Source: Eumeta japonica
Lineage: Eukaryota; Arthropoda; Insecta; Lepidoptera; Psychidae
Reading direction: 5' to 3'
DNA length: 64,000 nt
Assembly: GCA_005406025.1 (NCBI GenBank)
Contig: BGZK01001320.1
Span: forward strand, 107,736 to 171,735
Every line of letters starts with the position of its first letter. The first letter of the stretch is position 1. The position numbers and the translations under genes are program-made. A model generated the notes under the pieces. It was not told the origin of the DNA. It did no database searches and saw only the letters and a program-made list of their open reading frames with translations. Below are positions 1 to 12,900 of the stretch, in pieces.

Positions 1-59
1 TACAGTTTTAATGAACAATGGCTAGAAAAGGAATTCTATAACCACAATCAAATAAATTA

Positions 60-195
60 TTGGAAGAAACCATCGATGGTGCTTCACTTATTTATGATTC
101 AATTGAAGCTCATAATTGTGAGCAATTAAAAAGATGGCTAAAATGTCATGGACCTCCACAAAAAGGGAAAAAAAAATGAGCTGATAGAGAGGTCA
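60..195 (+). pseudogene. SAP-like domain fragment with a homopolymer frameshift
   Basis: Reading from about position 60, the frame gives LLEETIDGASLIYDSIEA and then HNCEQLKRWLKCHGPPQKGK. The second part has the pattern of a SAP-type helix-turn-helix motif (leucine-rich helix, LKxxLKxxG turn, GKKxELIER). The frame stops at TGA after a run of nine A; with one A fewer it would continue as GKKNELIER, the expected end of the motif. SAP motifs usually bind nucleic acid, and similar ones occur in insect proteins and transposon-related proteins. No start codon, splice site or partner exon is visible because the window begins just upstream. It may be a decayed gene or transposon piece, or an exon with an indel in the assembly. 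Confidence 0.4.
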
Positions 196-199
196 GGCA

Positions 200-945
200 T
201 CAATATTTGCTTACTATTTATATATATATATATATAAAAAGTAATATTAACAATTTTATCTTTATCAATAATATTAAGTCATTTGAAGTACTGAAAAAAG
301 CAGTTTTTAACATGAATGTGACTCATAAAATATAATTATTAAAATAAGTCATTAATATTTTGAGATTACATATGGCATTATTGATAAGAAATATGTGAAT
401 AAGATATTGAATATTTTTGTATTTTTATTATAAATAAAATCTTAATGACGAGAGAATATATATAAAAATTTATTAAATGTACAGAGTCAAAAATGCAACT
501 AGGAATAATATACCTGTAGATCAAACAGTTGATAATTGACATTTCACATTTTGCACATGATTTGATGTGTAATTTGCTTGAGGATTTTATTATTTTCTTA
601 CGATATTCAGACAAGGCTTTGGAAAATTTATAAAATAATATGTATTGTCTTTGAATGATTTTACTGTGTATCACTTTTACATACTCCATAACAACACCGT
701 TTTGTTGTTCCTTTTCATACAGTCAACATAATTAAAATGAAATGTATTTTTTTCAATTATATGATTTAATACTCTTTTCTTTCAATTTTTACAGTGAAAA
801 TGCTTCAACAAAATTGTTTTATTTTTATTTTTATGTACAGGCACTTTATCGTGGTTGCTTATCAAAAACTGTACGAAAAAGATGGCTGATGCTAACGCAT
901 GCGCACAAAAAAATTTTGAGATGAAAAGGCCTATTCAAAAATCCA
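200..945. other. AT-rich spacer without a supported gene
   Basis: Very AT-rich, with a short TA microsatellite at about 217-236. Open frames here are short, low in complexity and lack family motifs. I see no splice-framed exon or RNA gene. Confidence 0.5.
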
Positions 946-2380
946 TATGTATTAAAAAACCGACTTTGTTTAATTTCTCAACTGTAGTATCTTTGGAACG
1001 CGTTATTTGATTTTAATGTACTTTGTGGTGTCCGTCGTTGTTTTTTAAAAAGAAAGAGACCACCAAATACAAAACATTAATCCATCAAGAACTACAAATA
1101 TTATTAAAAAAAAAAAGATAACTCTCGAACGAACCCACCGATTTTGATGCAGTTTGTAAAAATTGACGTTAATTTTTATGTACAAAAGGTGGTTAGATTT
1201 TGGAATTTATTGGTAGAGAAGTTTAAAATGCATTCTATGACACAGCTTTTGAAATGTTTCTCAACATATACACACATAAATACATACGGACACACTGATG
1301 TCATTCGGAAAATTGTCAAAACGGATTCCTAGGGTTAAGATCGGATGAAAAGTCTATTTAGAAAAGTCGGGCTGACAATAGTGTCTTCTCACTTTATGAA
1401 AAAAAAAATCCAATTTTCATAGCGGGAAGTTAAAAAACGCAATGTTTAAAATATTTCAACTACTATGTCTTTCAAATACTCGATTCAATTTTCGTCTACT
1501 TTACGCCATTCTAAACAGTATTTTAAAAAGATGACTGAGCACCATATATTCATCAAAAAGTTCAAGAAGTTGTTATTTTGATAAATTTCTTCTTCTTTTT
1601 CGAATATTTCGTTAACGACATATCTCGAATGATCGCATTTATGCATTTTCCGACAATCAACTTTGTTTATTAGAAAGAAGAGCCGGTTAGATTTTATAAT
1701 TTATCGCTAGAAAATTTTAAAAATATTTTTAAAAATTTTTGAACACTTTTTCTCCAACAATATCTCTTGAACGAATCAACCGATCTCGATGAGTTTAGCA
1801 ACAATGAACTTTGTTTTTAAGGAGAACAACTGAATAGATTTTGGATTCTATAAGTAAAGCAATTTACATAATTTTGTTAAAAAAACCTTTTTTAACAAAC
1901 TTCTCTTCAACGATAACTCTTGAACAAATTAACGGATTTTCATGCAATTTAAGGGTTTCGATGTAAGTTTTTTTTGGGGAAAAGAGCCTATTAGATTTTG
2001 GTATCGATCAATAGGGTAGTCTAAAAGTTATTTAAAAAGAAAAACGTTTTTTTTTTCAAACTTTATTTTTGGAATTCTACTGGGCGAAATTAATTCAAAG
2101 TTTCAAGAAGAGTAAGTTGAGTGAACGCCTTTAGATTGCGTAAATGCGTGTCAATCAGTCAATCAATCTTCAAAAGTTATGAGTGGTTTACATATATACG
2201 CACATATGTAAAATATACAAACATCACTCGGGAAATGGTCTAAATAGATTCCTAGGACACTAAAACATCAAGATTTGGCCAAAGCTTTATTTAAGAAAAT
2301 CGGGATGAAAACAGTATCTTTAGATATTTACAAATATTTTAAATTTTCGTACCGAAAAGTTGAAAACATAATTTTGTAAC
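946..2380. repeat. Degenerate tandem/dispersed repeat array
   Basis: A block of the type ATAACTCTTGAACGAAT, then an ACCGATTTTGATG-like stretch, then GAACTTTGTTT and a GATTAGATTTTGG-like stretch, recurs near 1119, 1621, 1761 and 1913; the last three starts are about 140-150 bp apart. A second conserved block (ACACATAnATACAnA, GGAAAnTGTC, GGATTCCTAGG, then AAAnTCGGG) follows at about 1260-1440 and again at about 2185-2360. The array is therefore at least two large copies of a compound unit, the second internally amplified. No coding potential is seen. Confidence 0.55.
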
Positions 2381-3880
2381 ATAGTTTATAAATAAGTACA
2401 GCACAACCATTCATGCGGACGGAGTCAATATTTAAAAGACAATATGTTTATGTGGACATACAAAAACAAATGTAAGTGGAAAGCTATGGTGTGCAATATC
2501 AACTTCAAAAGCTTTTAGATTGAGAAATAAAAAAAACACTTTCGCAAACGTCGTATTATATACAGCTGTTGTTGTACCGCATGTATTTTTACACGCGAAA
2601 ACAACACAGGTAGAATAGAAATATACGAGGTACATTTGCCATTTTACCAATGCGTTAACAAATAACTGGCCGCTCAGCGGTACTCTGTGAAGAGGCTTCG
2701 ATCTGAGTCGGCTTGCCGTGCAACTTCACTCGCTGCGGTCAACTTTGCGTTTCGAATGCTCAAACTTATTTATCATTTCAATAGACATTCGAAGCTTGTT
2801 TTCGGCGGGACCCTATACTTAAGTTATACATAGAGAAAGTTACTCGATAGAGCTGTTCCGAGTTGTTACCGCTCTACCGCCGGATGTATACCCTGCTGCT
2901 GTGTTTTTATTACAGGGTACCGGATCGACAGCTAAATCTGCTCTTAAAAGCATGTCGTGAGTGATTGTTATTCATTGTATTGTGTGAGGTGTTAATTCGC
3001 GGAAATCCATAGTAGACGCTTGCCTGCAACATGCATTAACATGCAGCATGCAACCCACCGCTGACCCTCGAATCTGCCTCTCCACTACGAATCTCTATCC
3101 AAATGATTGAATATTGATTCCAGAGGATTGACAGTTATCGAACACCTAAGCAAGTGTTATTTATTTTTATAATTATCTAATTCCGCTAACTGTTAAATTG
3201 TAAATTCTACGTACGTTTCATGCCAACAAGGCACATCCTCAGGAAATTGCCGACAGTCACATCCACCAGGGTGCAAGGAGCGTTAAAACAACTAACACAA
3301 CCTCGTTAGGCAGGCCGCTGTCATTGTTATTCGACTTAAGTTGAAAGCTCATCGACCAAAGGCCCGCGGTCGGGCTTCGATCCCGGTAACTTTCGGCTCG
3401 TAGGCGACTCTTTTGAATATTTGGCCATCGAAGCTTACTTACTTATGCAGATGTACGTATAATTATGTAAAAAAATAGGATTACATAAGCATGTCAACGA
3501 CGTAACGAGAATGTTACAAGTTTCATTCGACTCGGCATAACATATTAATCACTTTTTGTATTATATAAATAAAACACTTTGTGAATGTAACGTAAAATTG
3601 AAATTTGTGATATTGAGTGCTTATTATGCGTTTAAGTTTATTTTAAAAAATCGGATTGTTATTTTAAAAGTTTCGGAGTATTTAGGGTAATCACCCATTA
3701 ATTTAGAGTAATGTACCCCGTATATATATATATATATGTTTAAAAGTAAATATTTATACCATAACGATAATATCAAACAGGCCTAATCGTGCGTTAATTG
3801 ACGAACAAAAAATTTATTACGATAACATCAAATTAGACTAATTAACGCTTATCAGTCGGTTTGAAAAACAACATGCAAAA
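2381..3880 (+). other. Upstream flank of the serine protease gene
   Basis: No coding exon is supported. The stretch holds a moderately GC-rich part (about 2660-2950), a segment near 3375-3395 that resembles a tRNA B box, and a TA microsatellite at about 3719-3737. Any promoter or 5' untranslated exon of the downstream protease should lie here, but I cannot point to a definite TATA box or initiator. Confidence 0.35.
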
Positions 3881-3983
3881 ATGGACTTTTGTCGTCAATC
3901 CGTACTGCACCGCCGGCCAGCCAGGATGTTTTCAAGAACCTTTCTGCTTGTTCCCTTCTTCTGCTACGCTTCGGCGCACAGCG
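3881..3983 (+). CDS. Protease exon 1 (signal peptide)
   Basis: Two in-frame ATGs lie at 3881 and 3926, both with A at -3. The shorter form starts directly with a hydrophobic signal peptide ending ASAHS; the longer adds a basic 15-residue leader. A further, out-of-frame ATG lies at 3873. The donor is GCG|GTGAGC with GT at 3984, leaving one base of a split codon (phase 1) that exon 2 completes as Asp. Confidence 0.8.
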
Positions 3984-6900
3984 GTGAGCATATAGAACAA
4001 GTGAAATGCATGTTGCACCCTGCAGTCGTTTGCATTCAAGGATAGGCTCTCGTGCCGTGCGCCGTCAGCGCCGATTGACGTGTGGGGTGAAGGATGTTGG
4101 TTGAAACTTGTCGACCGTGTAACGTATTGGGACTTGATATAAAAGTCTAGTACTATTTGGTTTTACTTAAGCTTTCCGGTTCTAATAAACAAATGGAAAG
4201 TATAATTTATTCTAGTTATGTATTTCTATCGATTCGATTAAAACGAAAATTACGCATTAATTTAATAAATAGTTTTAAATTTGGCTAAGCAATGTCATGG
4301 TTTAAAAAGTTATAGATACGTAATAACATAAAATAAACGTAATTAAAAGAAAAGTTATTTGTTAACAAAGTTGTCGTGTATTTATGTAATTAATTTATGT
4401 TTTTATCGTTTTTGTTTTAAATGAAAACATCAAATTATAAATAAAACAGAGTTCCAACCAATGAGTCATAAAATTATTATTTTAGTTATAAACCACGATC
4501 AAAAGCAGATATCCAGTCCTTGCCAATTTTTTTAAGAGCAACCAAACGTTTATAGAAAACGTATTTTTCTCTTGCTGTCCTCTACGTTTTATGCTATACT
4601 TATTAAAGAAATGAAAGTTAAGACAGCACAGCACTTATTTTTTCCTTACTAAGGTAACAATTTATTTCTTTGACTAAATTTATATTTTGCATCGCATAAT
4701 CATAAAGTTTACACTTGTTGTATTGCATGTACGTTCACCATTCACGACACGATAACTTCGGTTGCTCATTTGACTTTTTTTTTAATATATTATTGAACAA
4801 TTTAAAATCGTGCACTTCTAAAGTATACAAAACATCGCCCCGAAGCTCATCAACGGTTACGTGATCGGATAACAGTATAGATGTGACAGGGCACCGTTAA
4901 ATATCTTGCACCCTTTGAGTTTCAACGTTTCAAAAACATACCTGGGGATAAATTCCCAGATATGTTTTTGAAACTGCAATGTAGTTTCTCTACATACCTA
5001 AATGATTTTATAACATCGGATTCCAAGTTTCTTAATTATATGGGTAATGATACCTAGTCGAAATTGCCCGCAATCAACAAGAAAACCCATGTCAATTTGG
5101 AGTCATTTCATTGAACTACATGATATTCTTTTCACGTTATTAAAAATTTGAGTACGATAACCGAAATCATACTGAAAATCACTGTTACATTTTATCAGTT
5201 CTTGTGTACATATGTCGACTACTGGAAGCCGTTTGACAAATAATAAACGCAAATTAGATCTATAATTGGATGACTTCGTACTTAAAAAAAGCGATGTTTG
5301 ATAAAAATAAAACGATAGATTTTGAAAATCAAGTGCAACTACCCAATTTTTAGAAATACGATGATGTTTGGTGTACTCAAAATATATAATATTATCGATA
5401 CCGCTCTCGACACTAGACATAAGAATTCATTCACCTTACGATAGGCAAATCAATTTAATATTGAAAAACAAATTTACGATAGGCAAATAAATCAAAACTT
5501 TTACGGTCCTTTATATTGATCTTCAATTATAAAATTTGGCAAGTAGAAAGACCTCACAGCACAATAAAATTGTTAATTTGTAGTTATATCATACGTAAAA
5601 ATATGCTTTTGTGATTAAAAGGTTGCAATCGCAATACGGACAGTGTCCTAGACTAATTATGAGAGGATATTTTTTGACTTTCTGCTATGAAAATTAAATA
5701 TTTCCGAAAATTCGTATACTTCAAAATATTAAAATTAAGAAAAAAAACCAGTTTCGAAATTCTTGGGACTAATATCTCGTCAATATCGATATCGAGAACG
5801 GAAAAATATCATCGTGACTTTTGATGGATGAAATATCTACATACATAATTAATCTAGTACGGAACGCTCGGGGTGCGCGTCCTGTTCGTACTTGCCCGCT
5901 TATTTTTTATTTACATTCATGACCCACAGTACCCAGCGAAGCGAGCGGCTGACCCGCGCCACAATTGTAATAAAAATGTTAGGTTTTATGCCTGGTCGAA
6001 GGAAATATTAAGTACATATGTATCCAGGCAAAGTCATCTTTTATAGAAACAGCATTAGTAAAGTGTTCGGGCGAACATAATTATTTTATTTATTTAGGAA
6101 TACCATTTTAAAACTATATTAGGGAAACAACAGTATTTTTGTAAATATCTATATAGCCGAAATTATAAATATCGAATGTAATAAAAAACGTAAGTGTAGT
6201 AATAATTAACTATTAATAAACGTAAATTTAATTATAATTAATAATCTATATTATAAATCGGTAATCAGAATATTTCTCGACAGTATACCCCAACTCCATC
6301 GGGAGAAATTGGGATCGTTCAGCTTTGCAGCCGTAACTAAATAAATGATGAAAGATATTATAAATATTTTTTATGTAATCATTTTTATAAAACATTAAAT
6401 ATTATAATATTATATTTTTTTTTGATTCAACTTTATCATACAGTGCGATAATGGTAAACAAGCAAATCGAGTAATATCAAGTAAATCGCTTGTTCCCTAC
6501 ACAAGAGAGATCTTTAGATCGTACGTTGGAACGGCGTGGCTGGCCGAATATTTTAAATGCCAGTCTTAAATAAAATTAAGGGGAGGCGGATCCCTACGAA
6601 GGGGTGATAAAAATAAGACAAAATGAGTTCTACGTGCTATGGAATCTTAAAAAGATTCCATAGCACGTTCTCACGTAACGGGCTCCCAACTTCTGTGAGT
6701 TACCGCATCGGACAAAGTAGAACAAATCTATTAGACTGTAATAATTTTTCTTGTAATACTGCATTATCCTTACTCTATGTTATTCTGGTATAATAAGGCG
6801 TAGTCTACTTCTGTGGCATGAAAGAAAGAAGTAGGAGACTACGGAACTGCTAGAAAAACAATTTTAGCGCTTATTCATTGTGAAGTATTAACCAATCGCA

Positions 6901-9900
6901 AACGTTTAGGATTTAATGCTGTGCCAATATATCAGCTCGCCGAGCGTGACGATAAACGCACGTCGTCGAAACGGAAAACGACGTAAACATCGCCACAGAG
7001 TGTCGATAACGAGCATTTTTCTTTTGCCAGACGATAGATCGTCGGAGTCCGCTGTGGGCATAGTCGGGGGACACACCATACCCATAGAGAATGCACCCTA
7101 CATGGCGTCACTGCGCCTCAACGGTACGTACCACTGGTGCGGTGGTGCGATCATCCACCGTCGCTTCGTCGTCACTGCTGCTCACTGTATAGTGCCGTAA
7201 GATATGTTTTTTTAGCCGTCCACAAGTCATTAGAGTGTCTCCTGTTTATTTACCTAATATTCTGCTTTTACCCGACCGTCTAAAATGGAGGGTAATGAGG
7301 TTCGACTGTATGTCTAAGTGTAGGTATTAATATATGAATCTGTAGGTTCTGCCTGTACATACAATGCGTTTGACAAATTTTGTTTCGTGATACATTTAAA
7401 CTGTATTTACTATTTGCATATTTTCGTTTGTCTGCCTGTCTGGGTGTCTTCTTATTACTAATTAACGATCTGACTGATTTTAATAAAACTTGAAATGCAA
7501 TAAGAACCTGCGTATGTGCAAATGATATGCTATACAATCGGACCAACATTCTTTTGGAATGTGCTATAACATAATGAAATATTTTAAGTTATTTGTATGA
7601 TCTATAAAATGAAGACGTTTTGTGTTTGAAATTACTAAAGTTTCTGTCCATTTGCTTACCAAATCGTATCTCCTAAACGGTTGAATGAATTGTAATAAAA
7701 CGTTACTCAAAAGTAGGTTAAGTTTTAAAATACGAGATAAGAAATTTTTGACATCAAATATACAAACACCAAGAAAAAAGCGAGGGGTGTCGCTGGACAC
7801 CTGGTTGGAACGAAGTCCCTTTCCAATATATTATGTATTAAATACCAGACAGAACGATGTAAATTAACCAAGTCTGAAAGTAATTAAAAGAAGATAAGGA
7901 ATAAAGTTAAAGAGATTCTATTAATATTTTACGAAAAAGTTAGATATAAAATAGTGAATTATAAATTATATAAAAAAAACACATAAAAAATGTCATTGCC
8001 ACCGAGAGAGAGAGAGAGAGAAAGGAAGGAAGAAGTAGGCGTAACGTTTTTTCGTTGTGTTACGATATCTATCAATCAACTCTTACGGTAAGCAGGGCTA
8101 AGGAACTTCGTTCCAATAGCAGTAATGTCCTAGGCAGGACCACAATGGGCACAATGGACCGGTTTTATCAAATTTTTATTTACGTAAATACAGCGAAGCG
8201 AGTAAAGTAAGTTCTCATTAAAATCATCTTAATTGTGGGACTTATTTTGGGACATACATTTCAAAATACAAACATTGTCAGCTGTCATTTTTAATATATT
8301 AATATTACGACATGTGGGTACAGAATTAAAGGAAATTCGTGTTTGTATGCAGACATAAATTTTTGTGTTTATTTAATAGTACGTAACAAACGCGATTAAT
8401 AAATTACCCGTTGAATACTTTTTATTAAAAGAAGTAATAAAAAGTATTATGTGGGCCGCTTTGACACACAAACTAATTAAATCCAAATTTAATCCAAATG
8501 TAATGTACAAAAAATGTAATTAATTAACTTCAGTAAGAAATTCAACTATGAAATCCAGCAAAATTGTCAATCTTAAAGGTTTATATGTCGTTAGAAGGTT
8601 ATCTGTATCGAAAGATATTCTTACATGAGACGATTGATTCACAACTACAATTTCTATATGTTTATGCAATGTTTTCCAGAAATCGAGAATATAAAATATC
8701 TGTAGGCAGCAATTCGATCGAGACAGGCGGAATATTGATGGATGTAGAAGAATTGATTATACACGATAAATACGACCCCAGTGAAGATTACGACATTTGT
8801 CTGGTCAAATTGAAGGAGGAGATCCCCCTTAGCGAGAAGGTCTCGCTCATCGAATTGGCCGATTCCGGGTTGAAGCTGAAAACTGGCACCATGATGAACA
8901 TCACCGGATGGGGTAATTCCAAGGTAAGTTTTATTTAGGTAAGCTGACCGACTCACCTCACCTTCTATTCACTTTCTCAGGCATCGATGAGAGGGTGAAG
9001 CTTTAGATACAACTGAGAGAAACTAAGCATTTACGTGGTAACCGCTAAGTGAATTATGAATTAGGAATATAGCTCGTAATGGAGTACCCGGCTAGGAGTA
9101 TTCACATTACGGGCGTTTTCACTCCAACTCCACTTGTCCCCCGTTTGCGGTCGTAAATGAGGGGACAACGACGCCGATTGTGGAGGGAGCTTTTAGCTTT
9201 AGAGCTCCGTGATCAAGTGGAGACTTCTGTACTTCTGATATGTTCACACGTCCGATTCGTCCATCTGTCTGTATAACTCGTGCTACTGATGCCGTAGGTG
9301 AGGAGTCGAAGTTTTATTAAAATGCGAAAGTTCACTCTTTTAAACATCTCACAAGGAAGAACCTCGTCAACATTTATAATGAAAAGGTAACAAGAAAATA
9401 CACTTATATCGGGTTTAGTAGTTCTAATGACAATCGTTGTAGCAAAACTGCTCGCTGGGAAAAATACTTACTTTTCTTGTGAAACGAGTACAATTTACTA
9501 AGGTGAAAGTATTGATAATTAAGAAATAAAAGGAATATATTGAAGCATAACCTGGAAATAAATATTCAAAATTAAAAGAAAAACATTGTCTGCGATAGGT
9601 ACAACCACAAATGACTGTCTAACATGACGTCGTAAATTCAAAATAAGTAATTATTCAAAAATTTTAATAATTCTAATAAATCAGAAAAGCGTAGTCCATT
9701 TAATGTTAGTTAAATTTGTAAATACTTGACGGGGCGTTATAAATGGTACTGTATTAAAACATTTGGAGGAAGTTGGCTGGCTTCAACATGCTTAAATTTT
9801 ATGGGCAGCGAACAAAACTCAATGGCGCCGAAACCGGGCAAACTTCGGTCCAATTGGTATATAAGCCGGTTGGAATCTAAAATACTTATTGCACAGGTAT

Positions 9901-12900
9901 AATTACATCGATTACCATTTATATTATTTCGTAAGTATTTTGTACTTCGTATGTATGTCAATAATGTATCCTAAAATAAAAATCTCGACTTAGTCTCGAT
10001 TCGCTGAAATGCATAGATAAATAGAAACGTTTTGTTTCTAAAAGTCGAACTGATTTCAAGTTTATTTAAAATATCATTCATAAATATATATCAGTAATCT
10101 TACATAGATTATGGTAACGATATAAATTGGTACCTGTCAAGTTCAAGGCGCTCTGTCAATTCGCATTATTTGATTATATTGTGAAGTGTCAACGATTTGA
10201 TATTTATTGCATAACATGTAGCTTTTATTTATTTTTATAGAATAGCAAGAGAAGAGTATAGTGAAGCAGCTTTTGTATGAAAATATTTTTGGACAATAAC
10301 TTTTATAGTAGGTAATGCCCGGAAAGTGCTGCGAAAACTCTTAAAGTTTTCAAGTACTGTTTTTATTGTAGTTATAAAGTTTTATAGCCGATCACTATTA
10401 CGGTGTCCCTAAATATTACGACTTTGCACCTTTTAGTACGATTTTGACAGAATATATTTTTATACGAACTTCCTATACTATTATAAAACCTTCATATAAT
10501 TCTCTAAAATATATTTAATATACAGCTCCACCACTTGCAACATAGTTCTTGTTTATGAACGTAACATTATTTAGGTATTATCAAGCTTATTAAAAGCCTG
10601 AAGTTGTTCTTGAGATATTTGTTGTTCATTCGTCAAACATCAAATTTAGATCCCATATATCCATTTTTGTACATTAAAAACGGCCCGCTGAAAGCGACCA
10701 CTGTTAACGGGGTTTCACAAAAAAGCGTCATCAACGGCTACAGTACAACGCACGAAACTCTGCCTCTGTGAACTTAGTCACGAAAGCGTCGCAATGGTGT
10801 AAAATAGGCACATGGGGGAGAAGAGTGAAAGGTCAAGGAGCATTCTCAAAAGTCTTGGAATTATCGTATCGTATTCATCTTTTTCCAAATATTTATAATC
10901 TCCTTCTTTTTTAGAACAACTTTGCCAAAGTAATTATAACAAAAATATGTCATTGAAAATATACTTATAAATAATAAAAAAACAATATAGACACAATCCT
11001 AATAAATGTTCGGCTAAGGCTAACAGCTAAAGTTGTCAGTGGGACATTTCTACGTAGGTGTTCTAAGCTATTTTTTTCAGAAACGGCTACTTCAAGGTCT
11101 ATAGTTTCTTAGGTAAAATTGTTTTACAAGGAGAGTAGATCATAAATACTTGCAAAAAGATAAAATCCATCCTTGATACATCGACGGACATGAAGGCAAA
11201 AGAACAGTGAAGTGAAATAAGTTAAGGATGTATCTTATTCAGATTGTGAATTCAACTTTCGCTATTTTCATGATCTTCGCAGGAGAACGGCAGAGTGTCC
11301 ACGTATCTGCAGCAAACGACGGTACCTTTGGTGGGGCGCAGGTCCTGCAAGTTCACGTACATGGCCTTCCTGCACCCCATATCGGTCCGCATGATTTGCG
11401 CCGGCGAAGTTGGTCACGACGCGTGCCAGGTCTACCTTTGAAATTATCTTTCATAATAACTCAGTTCATCGAAGACCGTATCGTATTATCATTCGCTCCA
11501 CCGCAGAAACATACCCCCTCAGTCTTTCTATTTCAGACTGATAGAACTTTAATATCTCCACACTGATCCGGCGTGATTTGAGGATATCTAATATCTGTTG
11601 CTATCAATGCGATTACAATGTCCCGAACCGATGGCTTAACATGCCTTCGAGCGTAGAACGAGATGTCGACTCAATTAAAACCTCATTGGTCAATACCCCG
11701 TGGTCATGATTGAATCCAATACATTTCGGTTCTAAAGCAACATTCTAAACCACTCATCCACAATCGCCTAATTTCTGAGTACGACAAAATAAAATCGATT
11801 GAGCGTGTGGTACTTATTATGGAAATCTGTTATTGGAGATTGTTTCAAAAATAACAACAACATCTATATACCTATGTAACGTCTTGTACAGCTATTGTTG
11901 TGAAACAAGCCTAAGCTAGAACATCCATTTCCATAGTCTGAATCGCGCGGTGTAAAAGCGAGTCACACGAGCGATTTTTACAACATACGACCTCGAAAAT
12001 CTCTTAGAATTAGGAGTCAGTAAATGGGAATCTTAACTCTTTAGACATGATAACGTACTGAACTTATGTGAAAAATGTTTAAGAGTAAATAGTAGTCCAA
12101 CTAAACTCAGTATTATAAACAAAAATTAGCTAAATCAACACTTCAACAGATTACACAAAGTCACGAACTCATTTAAGGGGCTTTGTGTACAATATCCATG
12201 TTCGATAAGGTCCCTGTAGATGTACAAAGTTTACATTTACAAAAATCTGAATTTATTACTAAATGAGCATATGATAAATAAGAATATTGCAAAATATTCG
12301 AATGTCTAAAAATATAAATATTCATGGTTGTAACTAGATTAACTTATTGCTTTTCTTTTTCCTATAATAAATTTGTGTTTGATTACGTTTGTATATGATT
12401 GAATAAAGAAAAAACCCGGCCAAGTGCGAGTTGCACTCGCACACGAAGGGTTCCATACCACTGTACAATATTGAACGCTACATACTTCTTAATAATTGTT
12501 AATGAAAAACAAGAAGAAATATTAAGATTTAACAAAATACGCAGATGAATGACGAAATGAAACAGTTTGTAAACATTTTAACTGTTAATATATTACGGCT
12601 CATTAGATTCAGCCCCGTGACAGATAGACAAACGGACAGACAGAAGGACAGCGGAGGCTTAATAATAGGGTCCCGTTGACACCCTTTTGTTACAAAGCCC
12701 TAGCAAAGAACTATTTACGAGTTTCTTCTGGTTTTTTTTTTGAAGGTAAATGACCTTCCGGACAATATAGTGATGACCTATGAAATAAAGATCTTTTTAA
12801 TAAAAAAAGAAGTGTGGAAATAATCTTTACTTATTAAAATATTAAGACCTTAATCCTTTTATTTTTTGCCTATTAGTAATATTAGTTGAAATGAAAACTG

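Larger units (their letters stand above)
3984..7030 (+). other. Intron 1 of the serine protease
   Basis: Three kb of AT-rich sequence. It carries two strong hairpins (4927-4974 and 6632-6668) and, near 5855-5912, the end of a lepidopteran-type dispersed repeat on the minus strand. No embedded gene is supported. Confidence 0.75.
7197..8679 (+). other. Intron 2 of the serine protease
   Basis: AT-rich. The middle part (about 7260-7830) has the degenerate CTGTCTGxxTGTCT wording typical of old dispersed repeats. A GA microsatellite lies at about 8003-8021 and a 14-bp inverted repeat at 8414-8448. Confidence 0.7.

Noticed and set aside
3360..3400. tRNA gene (GGGCTTCGATCCCGG word)
   Set aside because: Only a B-box-like word is present; no acceptor stem or cloverleaf could be formed. 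At most part of a SINE.
6916..7200. Continuous 94-codon frame covering protease exon 2
   Set aside because: The first 38 codons are intron 1; a good acceptor at 7030 and the frame of exon 1 fit the spliced model, and the frame ends on the TAA formed by the donor GTAAGA.
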